DNA of 6,307 bases from Anaerolineae bacterium. GTDB taxonomy: Bacteria > Chloroflexota > Anaerolineae > JAFGEY01. Below the pieces are notes generated by a model. It saw only the letters and a list, made by a program, of their open reading frames with translations. It was not told where the DNA came from and did not search any database. Position 1 is the first letter of the stretch, and each line of letters opens with the position of its first letter. A program made the translations under genes and the position numbers. Positions 1 to 5,509 of this stretch are shown piece after piece. The stretch covers positions 1-6,307 of the forward strand of contig JAFGJF010000684.1 in the NCBI GenBank assembly GCA_016929205.1, read 5' to 3'.

Positions 1-507
1 ACGGACTGGGATCCGGTGACCGGCGAGTGTGACCCGCACGTCAGTTATGGCTTTGGCGCACAGGCCGTTCTGCTCGAGGTCGACGAGGAGACGGGCGAGA
101 CCGATCTGCTCAAGCTGTGGGCGGCCAACAACGTCGGCAAGGCGATCAACCCGGCCATGGTCTTTGGCCAATCGGCCGGTGGGGCGGTGATGGGGTTGGG
201 CTACGCGCTCAGCGAAGAGATCATTCACCAGGATGCCAAACTGCGCACGCGGCGCTTTAGCGAATACCACGTTCCGACGGCGCTCGACATCCCGCCTGAA
301 TTTGTCGACATCCAGGTCGAAAAGCCCGATCCGACCGGGCCTTATGGCGCGACCGGCCTGGGCGAAACCCCATTGATGCCGACCGTGCCGGTCGTACTTG
401 GGGCTATCGCCGATGCAGTTGGCGTGCATCTGAACAGCATTCCCGCCACCGCTGAGCGTGTGTGGCAGGCATTGCAGGATAAACCGCAAGTCTGTATAGA
501 AACCTAG
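1..507 (+). CDS. Xanthine dehydrogenase/CO dehydrogenase-family molybdopterin-binding subunit, C-terminal fragment
   Basis: This is the 3' end of a large molybdenum hydroxylase subunit. The frame is open from base 1, so the true start lies upstream; the full subunit is usually about 750 residues. The segment from Gln at 169-171 (GQSAGGAVMGLGYALSEE) is the cofactor-domain pattern Q-x-x-GG-x-x-x-G-x-G-x-x-x-x-E. Later GLGETP (355-372) holds the Glu (364-366) that matches the catalytic base of the family in its G-x-GE motif. Family members hydroxylate purines, aldehydes or other heterocycles, or oxidise CO, as heterotrimers with FAD and 2Fe-2S subunits, normally in the cytoplasm. The substrate cannot be told from this fragment, because the residues that distinguish CoxL or XdhA lie outside. 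FAD and FeS subunits are not downstream, so they would be upstream or elsewhere. The reading frame ends in TAG and shows no damage. The family call is firm; the subfamily is open. Confidence 0.9.
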   Translation, partial: TDWDPVTGECDPHVSYGFGAQAVLLEVDEETGETDLLKLWAANNVGKAINPAMVFGQSAGGAVMGLGYALSEEIIHQDAKLRTRRFSEYHVPTALDIPPEFVDIQVEKPDPTGPYGATGLGETPLMPTVPVVLGAIADAVGVHLNSIPATAERVWQALQDKPQVCIET

Positions 508-529
508 TTTTTCATAGAAACCATGTTTT
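496..529. repeat. Tandem 16-bp direct repeat with AAAC-N3-GTTT half-palindromes
   Basis: The sequence ATAGAAACCTAGTTTT at 496-511 recurs as ATAGAAACCATGTTTT at 514-529, with 14 of 16 bases the same and an 18-bp period. Each copy contains the small inverted repeat AAAC-N3-GTTT. The first copy covers the last codons and stop of the molybdopterin-subunit gene; the second lies in the gap ahead of the lipoprotein. The placement just upstream of a gene would suit a regulator binding site, but that is inference. It could also be a chance or slippage duplication in AT-rich DNA. Confidence 0.5.
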
Positions 530-556
530 GTATGCAAATATGATCAATATTATATC
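528..556 (+). promoter_or_regulatory. Possible weak sigma-70-like promoter ahead of the lipoprotein gene
   Basis: The gap at 508-572 is much more AT-rich than its surroundings. TTGTAT at 528-533 and TATATC at 551-556 are 17 bp apart, matching the -35 and -10 consensus at 3 and 4 of 6 positions. TATTAT at 548-553 is a better -10 (5 of 6) but then sits too close to that -35. The AT-rich composition and place, just before a change of gene function, are the main arguments. The match itself is weak and the promoter rules of the host are unknown. Confidence 0.25.
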
Positions 557-559
557 AAT

Positions 560-564
560 GGAGG
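560..564 (+). promoter_or_regulatory. Ribosome binding site GGAGG that fixes the lipoprotein GTG start
   Basis: GGAGG is followed by 8 nt and then GTG at 573-575. In-frame ATG and TTG codons further upstream (528, 540, 558) have no such site, and starting there would put a polar tail before the signal peptide. From the GTG, the protein opens with MKKR followed by a hydrophobic core, as expected of a lipoprotein signal. Confidence 0.8.
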
Positions 565-572
565 AAAAAGCA

Positions 573-1847
573 GTGAAAAAACGTATTTTGATTGTCGGCA
601 TTATTGTTCTATCTTTGTTGGTTATGGGCTGCAGTGTGTGCGGGCTGGCGAGCAAAAAAGCCAAAGAAGTGGCAGAAACCAAGGTGGTGAAAGAACTGGA
701 AAAAATTCAAGAGACGGCGACGCCTACACCGGTCAAGGAATCGATGGACAAAGCAACGGCGACCAAGCCGGCCGCTGAGACTAAAGCGACGGCGACCAAG
801 GCAGCGGGCGAGACCAAGCCAGAACCGACTCCGACCAAATCAGACACTGGTGACGGCGGCGCTCTCTTTGAGGGCGAACAACTTGTGTCTTGGCAAGCAT
901 TGGACAGCTATCGTTACGAGTTGACTCTACACAGTACCCAGGGCAGTGAGAAGGTGAATATGACCGGTGATGGTGCGTTTGTCAAGGACCCACCGGCTAT
1001 GACGATCGATCTCCAGGTCGAGTCGTCTGAGACCGGCGAGGTGGCGTTGCGCGCGATCAGTATCGGTACCAAGGCCTACCTCTATGATCCGGTCCGCAAT
1101 GGGTGGATGGTCATCGGCAGCGATAGCCCGATGTTGGAAAGCGTCAACTTTGGCAACTTGATGATGGACGAGATGATGGTCCAGTATGACAAAACCAAAT
1201 TCAAGCTTGTCGACGAGCATGTCAACATGAATGGCGTGGATTGCAGTCATTATAGCGTTGCCGCCAAGGACATTGAGGCCGACCTGTTCGATGGTCAGGG
1301 CGAGATCACGTCTGGCAGCGCTAACGTCTGGATCGCCAACGAATTGGGTGTGTTGATCAAATACGAGATGGACATCGAGGGCAAGGATAATGAGGGCAAC
1401 CCGGCAAATGCCCAGATGACGCTGAACGTGCTCGATGTGAACAAACCGGTCGAGATCTTGCCGCCGCCCGAGGACGAGATTCTTGGCGAGATTCCCGGCC
1501 TGCCGGGCGTGGTGCCGACGCCCGTTTCCCAGGATGGCGATGGTATCGCCAAGACACTGCCCAAACCCGAAACCGCTACCGAGTTGGAAGGTGTCGAACT
1601 GACGACAGCGCAGGCCCTGGCCGAGTCGTCGGATGCCGATATGTACAAGATTTCAATGTCGGTCGAAGACGCAGCCGCGTTTTATGAAAGCGCCTTTGTC
1701 GACGCGGGATGGAGCAAGCAAGTCAGCCCGCCGGTCGGGAACGGTATCGCTGTGTTGATCTTTGGCAAGGACGGCAAAACGGCAACGGTGATGGTCAACG
1801 GCATGTTTTCCGAAGAAGAACCGATGGTCGTCGTCTTTGTGCAGTGA
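573..1847 (+). CDS. Secreted lipoprotein with Thr/Pro-rich stalk, LppX/LolA-like beta domain and C-terminal FY-GW module
   Basis: This encodes 424 residues from the GTG at 573. Residues 1-19 form a signal peptide (MKKR, then a hydrophobic run) ending in VMG before Cys20, a type II lipobox, so the protein should be lipid-anchored outside the cytoplasm. A second Cys follows at 23. Residues 30-50 are charged and helical, then a low-complexity Thr/Pro/Lys/Ala linker runs to about residue 95. Residues 97-295 alternate polar and hydrophobic residues like a beta-sheet-rich carrier-type fold (DSYRYELTL at the start, TKAYLY, VWIANELGVLIKYEMDI near its end); this resembles LppX/LprG or LolA-type lipoproteins, but only by pattern. 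After a proline-rich hinge, residues 343-424 form a small domain with DAAAFYESAF and DAGW, a layout seen in many uncharacterised lipoproteins. No catalytic motif is visible. It ends 19 nt before bshC, so co-transcription is likely. The ligand or function is unknown; the lipoprotein call is firm, the fold tentative. Confidence 0.85.
   Translation: MKKRILIVGIIVLSLLVMGCSVCGLASKKAKEVAETKVVKELEKIQETATPTPVKESMDKATATKPAAETKATATKAAGETKPEPTPTKSDTGDGGALFEGEQLVSWQALDSYRYELTLHSTQGSEKVNMTGDGAFVKDPPAMTIDLQVESSETGEVALRAISIGTKAYLYDPVRNGWMVIGSDSPMLESVNFGNLMMDEMMVQYDKTKFKLVDEHVNMNGVDCSHYSVAAKDIEADLFDGQGEITSGSANVWIANELGVLIKYEMDIEGKDNEGNPANAQMTLNVLDVNKPVEILPPPEDEILGEIPGLPGVVPTPVSQDGDGIAKTLPKPETATELEGVELTTAQALAESSDADMYKISMSVEDAAAFYESAFVDAGWSKQVSPPVGNGIAVLIFGKDGKTATVMVNGMFSEEEPMVVVFVQ
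750..815 (+). repeat. Two tandem 33-bp repeats in the lipoprotein stalk
   Basis: Two back-to-back 33-bp units (750-782 and 783-815) encode KATATKPAAET and KATATKAAGET, which agree at 9 of 11 residues (60-70 and 71-81 of the protein). They lie in the low-complexity stalk between the lipid anchor and the folded domain. Such in-frame repeats can grow or shrink and so change stalk length without breaking the gene. Confidence 0.75.
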
Positions 1848-1879
1848 CCATGATCGGATTTGTGCAATGGCAGTGATCG
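1836..1879. repeat. Imperfect tandem duplication across the lipoprotein stop and bshC start
   Basis: The 21 bases at 1836-1856 align with 1859-1879 at 17 of 21 positions with a 23-bp offset. Both copies begin TTTGTGCA and end TGATCG. In the first copy the bases after TTTGTGCA are the stop of the lipoprotein gene (TGA at 1845-1847); in the second they are the ATG start of bshC (1867-1869). It is seen directly; its origin by local duplication is inference. Confidence 0.65.
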
Positions 1880-3453
1880 AGAGACTGGATCCGGGCATAT
1901 TGCCTGCGGCAAATAAAAACAAGCTGTATCTGGACTATATCTCGGGCACGGGGGCGGCGCGCGCGTTCTATACCCACGCGCCCGATGCGTTTGCCAGCGC
2001 GCTGCGCGCCCGCCGCCAGCGCGTCTATCCGCGCGCCGAATTGTCCCGCCGCCTGGTCGAATACAACCGAGCCCTGGGTGCAGGCGAGGCGGCGCTGGAT
2101 AATGCCGCTGCCCTGGCCGACGAAAACACATTTTGCATCGTTACCGGGCAGCAGGCCGGTTTCCTGGGCGGCCCGGCGTACACAACCTTCAAGATCATCA
2201 CCGCCATCCGCCTGGCCAGGCAGCTCGGGGCCCAGCTCGGCGTACGTTTTGTGCCCGTGTTTTGGCTGGCCAGCGAAGACCACGACTTTGCCGAGATCAA
2301 CCATACCTACTATATGCAGCGCGATGGCCAGGTCGGGCGGATCCGCTTCGAATGGACGGAAGAGGGGCGGCCGATCGCTGACTTGCCGGTCACCGACTCG
2401 GTGTGCGAGGCGTACAAGGAATATATGGCTAACTTGCCCTCACCGGACCGTGCGGAGCAAGTGCGAGATCTGTTTGCGCCCCAGCCTAAAGAGGATTTTT
2501 GTACCTGGCAGGCGCGAACCTGGCTGCGGCTCTTTTCCGAACGCGGTCTGTTGGTCGTCGAGCCACACATTTTACGCCAGCCGGCGCGAGATTGGATGGT
2601 GTCTGCTTTGCGGCAGCGGGACGAGATTGGCCGCCGTCTGGATGTCGTCTCGGCCGAACTGGAAGCTGCCGGGTATGCCTCCTTGCTCGATCCGGCACAA
2701 AATGGCTCGCTGTTCAGATTCGACGAGCAGGGGCGCCGGGTACGGGTCGAGGACACAGCGGCGTATGAGGCACTGGTCGCGGCTCATCCCGAACGTTATT
2801 CGACCGATGCCGCGCTGCGCCCGCTGTTGGCCGACGTGATCATGCCGGTCGTGGTCAGCGTGCTCGGTCCCGGCGAGATAGCGTACCAGGGCATGCTCAA
2901 ACCGCTCTATGAGCTGTTCGATCTGGTGCAGCCGCTTTTGCTGCCGCGCCAGAGCTTTACGATTGTCGCCCAGTCGGAGGTCGACGCGCTGGCCGAATAC
3001 AACACCAGCATTGAGGAAATCTTGACCGGCCAATTGGACGTCGATCTGGCCTATCAAAACCTGGTGCCGGCTTCTGTCCAGCAGCGGTTCGCTGCTGCTC
3101 GAGACGGTGTCGAAAAGTCGCTTGCACCGCTCCAGTCTTTTTTGGAAGAGATCGATCCCAGCCTGAGCCGAACTTGGGAACAGACCGTCTTCCAGTCGCT
3201 GCGCAACCTGGACAAGCTGGAATCGCGGGCCGTCAAGGCGCGTTTGAGCCGATCGGGGCTGTCCAAGCAAGGGCTTTTGGCCTTGAGCAGTGCCATCTAT
3301 CCTCACGAGCAGCTTCAGGAACGCACTTTCCCGCTGCCTCACTTTGTCAGCCGCTACGGGTTGGCGTTCATCGAGCAGCTCTTTGCCGCCGGCGCGCTGG
3401 ACGATTTCTCACATCGTGTTTTGATCCTGGAGGAACAAGATGACGCAAGCTGA
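1867..3453 (+). CDS. bshC: BshC, putative cysteine-adding enzyme of bacillithiol synthesis
   Basis: BshC is thought to join L-cysteine to glucosaminyl-malate as the last step of bacillithiol synthesis in the cytoplasm. The 528 residues from ATG 1867 are close to the usual 530-545. Family marks run in order: VTGQQAG (92-98) with GGP (101-103) and Lys109, the Rossmann-type core; VPVFWLASEDHDFAE (129-143); RPLL (318-321) then GPGEIAY (334-340); LPRQS (359-363); a long helical stretch about 375-465 with NLDKLESR, matching the coiled coil; and YPHEQLQER (478-486) with YGLAFIEQL near the end. An in-frame TTG at 1837 would overlap the lipoprotein gene; I prefer ATG 1867 because the protein then opens MAVIERLDPGILP. 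No strong ribosome binding site precedes it, which suggests translation fed from the lipoprotein gene 19 nt upstream. The 3' end holds the ribosome binding site of bshB. The neighbours bshB and bshA make the assignment very secure. Confidence 0.95.
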   Translation: MAVIERLDPGILPAANKNKLYLDYISGTGAARAFYTHAPDAFASALRARRQRVYPRAELSRRLVEYNRALGAGEAALDNAAALADENTFCIVTGQQAGFLGGPAYTTFKIITAIRLARQLGAQLGVRFVPVFWLASEDHDFAEINHTYYMQRDGQVGRIRFEWTEEGRPIADLPVTDSVCEAYKEYMANLPSPDRAEQVRDLFAPQPKEDFCTWQARTWLRLFSERGLLVVEPHILRQPARDWMVSALRQRDEIGRRLDVVSAELEAAGYASLLDPAQNGSLFRFDEQGRRVRVEDTAAYEALVAAHPERYSTDAALRPLLADVIMPVVVSVLGPGEIAYQGMLKPLYELFDLVQPLLLPRQSFTIVAQSEVDALAEYNTSIEEILTGQLDVDLAYQNLVPASVQQRFAAARDGVEKSLAPLQSFLEEIDPSLSRTWEQTVFQSLRNLDKLESRAVKARLSRSGLSKQGLLALSSAIYPHEQLQERTFPLPHFVSRYGLAFIEQLFAAGALDDFSHRVLILEEQDDAS

Positions 3454-4174
3454 AAAGTCGGAAACGATGTCGATTATGGCCTTTGGTGCACACGCCGACG
3501 ATATCGAACTGGGTTGTGGTGGTACGTTGATCAAGCTGTGCGATATGGGCCAACAGGTGATCCTGGTCGATATGACGCGCGGCGAACTCTCTACCCGGGG
3601 CACGGTCGAGTCGCGCCAGCTTGAAGCAGCGCAGGCGGCGGCGATCATTGGTGCCGCGGCGCGAGAAAACCTGGGCCTGCCGGACGGTCACATCGCCATC
3701 GATGCCGAATCCAAGCGCAAGGTGGTGGAGGTGATTCGCAAATACCGTCCGCAGATGGTGCTGGTGCCGTACTACCGCGATCGCCATCCCGACCACGTCC
3801 ATGCCAGCGAGCTGATCTACGACGCCACGTTTATGGCCGGGCTGGCCAGCTACGAGACCGGACAGCCTAACCATCGTCCTGTGCAGTTTGTCTACTACAT
3901 GGGTTGGTACGAATTCCAACCGACTTTTGTGATTGACATCACCGACCAGTTTGATCGCAAGATGGCGGCCATCTATGCTTACAGCACGCAGTTCAAAGGT
4001 GGCGATGACCGTTGGCAGCAGACGCGTCTCACATCGCCACAGCACGATTGGATGCGCCGGGCGCGTATGGCCCATCATGGATCGCTGATCGGCAAAAAAT
4101 ACGGTGAGGCGTTTCTGATCCGGGGGCAGATCGAAGTCGATTCCCCCCTCGATGCCCGTTTTACATCGTTCTGA
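3440..4174 (+). CDS. bshB: BshB, PIG-L/LmbE-family N-acetyl-glucosaminyl-malate deacetylase
   Basis: The 244-residue protein is a zinc-dependent deacetylase of the PIG-L/LmbE family. In this context it should remove acetate from GlcNAc-malate, the second step of bacillithiol synthesis. The first metal motif is AFGAHADDIELGCGG (residues 14-28), with His18, Asp20, Asp21 and Glu23 in the places of AHPDDxE; Pro is replaced by Ala. TRGELSTRG (46-54) is the next conserved block, and HPDH (116-119) supplies the third zinc ligand. AHHGSLIGKKYGEAF (211-225) near the end is typical of the bacillithiol branch. The start at 3440 has GGAGG at 3429-3433 with 6 nt spacing, and the gene overlaps the end of bshC by 14 nt, so the two are translated together. 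Related enzymes (MshB, bacillithiol S-conjugate amidases) share the fold; the flanking bshC and bshA argue for BshB. Confidence 0.93.
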   Translation: MTQAEKSETMSIMAFGAHADDIELGCGGTLIKLCDMGQQVILVDMTRGELSTRGTVESRQLEAAQAAAIIGAAARENLGLPDGHIAIDAESKRKVVEVIRKYRPQMVLVPYYRDRHPDHVHASELIYDATFMAGLASYETGQPNHRPVQFVYYMGWYEFQPTFVIDITDQFDRKMAAIYAYSTQFKGGDDRWQQTRLTSPQHDWMRRARMAHHGSLIGKKYGEAFLIRGQIEVDSPLDARFTSF

Positions 4175-4298
4175 TTGGACCGGATCGCCGGTGTTTATCC
4201 GAGTAAACGCAGGGGGCTTGCCCGCTCACTGCAGGCAAGTGCGATTGAGTCCTTCGCTGCCTGCGGGCTGTTCATAATCGACCATCAAGGAGATTTTA
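4175..4298 (+). promoter_or_regulatory. Structured 124-nt gap before bshA, possible leader
   Basis: No gene is supported here. The RNA could form a 7-bp hairpin from GTGTTTA (4191-4197) and TAAACGC (4204-4210, one G-U), in competition with CGGAT/ATCCG (4181-4185, 4197-4201). Further on, CTTGCC (4217-4222) pairs with GGCAAG (4234-4239), GCAGGC (4231-4236) with GCCTGC (4259-4264), and GCCCGC (4220-4225) with GCGGGC (4263-4268); some of these exclude each other. TCCTT (4250-4254) is complementary to the start of the bshA ribosome binding site (AAGGA, 4287-4291). CATAAT at 4273-4278 resembles a -10 box but has no -35 at the right distance. No T-run terminator is present. A regulatory role is inference, and short GC pairings arise easily by chance. 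Confidence 0.35.
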
Positions 4299-5414
4299 AT
4301 GCGTATTGGCATCACTTGCTATCCTACACATGGCGGCAGCGGCGTCGTTGCCACCGAATTGGGCAAGCACCTGGCTGGACACGGTCACGAGGTGGCGTTT
4401 GTCAGCTATTCCACGCCGCTGCGCCTGGGTGACGACCCACCGCCCGGGGTCAGCTTTCACGAGGTACAGATCGTCGAATATCCCTTGCTCAAAAACTTTC
4501 CCTATACCCTGGCCCTGGCCTCCAAAATGGCCGAAGTGGCGTGGACCAAGCAGTTGCAGATCCTGCATGTACATTATGCTATTCCTTTTGCCGCGGCTGC
4601 GCTGCTGGCCAGGCAAATTGTGCCCGACCTGGACCTCAAGGTTGTTACCACCCTGCACGGCACCGACGTAACCTTGGTTGGCAACAACCCGTCCTTCAAG
4701 CCTGTGACGGCGATGACGATCGAATCTTCGGATGCGGTGACGGCGGTGTCTCGTTTTTTGAAAGAAGAGACCTATAAGCAGTTTGAGGTCAAAAAGGATA
4801 TCCACGTCATCTATAACTTTATCGATCCCGATCGCCACCGTCGTCCCGTGCCGGCGTGTGTGCCGCCCTGCTCGTGCGCCGATGAGGTCACGCTGATGCA
4901 CATTTCCAATTTTCGCCCGCTCAAGCGTGTCACCGATGTGGTCGAAATTTTCGCGCGTGTGGCCCAAAAGGTCGACGCGCGCCTGATCATGGTCGGCGAT
5001 GGGCCGGATACCGACCGCGCCATCCTGACGGCACAGCGGCTGGGCGTGTTTGACCGGGTCAAGTTTCTCGGCGTGGTTCCTGGCGTAGCTGCCATCTTGC
5101 GCGCCGCCGACTTGCTTTTGCTGCCCAGCGAGACAGAGAGCTTTGGCCTGGTGGCTCTGGAGGCCATGGCCAGCAGCGTGCCGGTCGTGGCCAGCGACGT
5201 AGGTGGCCTTCCCGAGGTCGTCGAACACGGCGTTAGCGGGTACCTGGCCCCGGTGGGCGACGTGGACAAGATGGCCGAGTATGCGCTCGATATCTTGGAA
5301 AATTGCGAGCGCCAAAAGCAGTTCGCTCGTGCGGCTGCCAAGCGAGCTGTCGAGCAGTTCGATTACCACGACATCGTTCCCCAATACGAGGCGGTGTACG
5401 AAAGCGTTCTATAG
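4299..5414 (+). CDS. bshA: BshA, N-acetyl-alpha-D-glucosaminyl L-malate synthase (GT4)
   Basis: BshA transfers GlcNAc from UDP-GlcNAc to L-malate, the first step of bacillithiol synthesis, in the cytoplasm. The 371-residue protein has the two-domain GT-B layout and family signatures: IGITCYPTHGGSGVVATELG (3-22, GGSG binding loop), ILHVHYAIPFA (88-98), TTLHGTD (117-123), VTAVSRFLKEETY (148-159), IYNFID (171-176), HISNFRPLKR (201-210, with Lys209) and ETESFGLVALEAMA (278-291), whose Glu280 and Glu288 form the E-x7-E motif. The ATG at 4299 has AAGGAG at 4287-4292 with 6 nt spacing. Oddly, the linker after the N-terminal domain carries Cys187, Cys191 and Cys193 where homologues I recall have a charged stretch. 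The similar mycothiol enzyme MshA is less likely because bshC and bshB sit just upstream. The gene ends 3 nt or so before a terminator-like hairpin. Confidence 0.96.
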   Translation: MRIGITCYPTHGGSGVVATELGKHLAGHGHEVAFVSYSTPLRLGDDPPPGVSFHEVQIVEYPLLKNFPYTLALASKMAEVAWTKQLQILHVHYAIPFAAAALLARQIVPDLDLKVVTTLHGTDVTLVGNNPSFKPVTAMTIESSDAVTAVSRFLKEETYKQFEVKKDIHVIYNFIDPDRHRRPVPACVPPCSCADEVTLMHISNFRPLKRVTDVVEIFARVAQKVDARLIMVGDGPDTDRAILTAQRLGVFDRVKFLGVVPGVAAILRAADLLLLPSETESFGLVALEAMASSVPVVASDVGGLPEVVEHGVSGYLAPVGDVDKMAEYALDILENCERQKQFARAAAKRAVEQFDYHDIVPQYEAVYESVL

Positions 5415-5440
5415 ATTCGGCGCAACGCTGCGCTGGATTT
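5413..5440 (+). terminator. Probable rho-independent terminator after bshA
   Basis: Starting at the bshA stop codon, the arm ending in CGGCGCA (to 5424) pairs with TGCGCTG (from 5429) around a 4-nt loop ACGC (5425-5428). The GC core is 5 bp (GCGCA/TGCGC) and extends outward to about 12 bp with three G-U pairs. TTTT follows at 5438-5441, and a second T-run (TTTTT, 5451-5455) lies shortly after. The short first T-run is the weak point. It would end the bacillithiol transcript before degV. Confidence 0.55.
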
Positions 5441-5509
5441 TGGGTTCTGATTTTTGCAATTACAGCTGGGAAGAGGAAAAGACCGGGACACAGGTCAGGG
5501 AGGACCAAG

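Noticed and set aside
508..527. Terminator after the molybdopterin-subunit gene
   Set aside because: The only pairing is AAAC/GTTT around a 3-nt loop with no GC core, too weak for an intrinsic terminator despite the T-run.
2572..3342. Minus-strand open frame of 256 codons inside bshC
   Set aside because: It lies wholly within a conserved coding region and has no family pattern or ribosome binding site.
4175..4432. Small + strand frame of 85 codons starting at a TTG next to the bshB stop
   Set aside because: It has no ribosome binding site of its own, runs out of frame into bshA, and gives a low-pattern protein.
4296..5384. Long minus-strand open frame (362 codons) opposite bshA
   Set aside because: Its translation is rich in His, Arg and Gln with no domain pattern, while the + strand holds an unmistakable BshA. 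It is an effect of codon bias in GC-rich DNA.
1867..5414. Mycothiol rather than bacillithiol synthesis
   Set aside because: BshA resembles MshA and BshB resembles MshB, but the last enzyme here is BshC-type with VTGQQ and SEDHD motifs, not the cysteinyl-tRNA-synthetase-like MshC.
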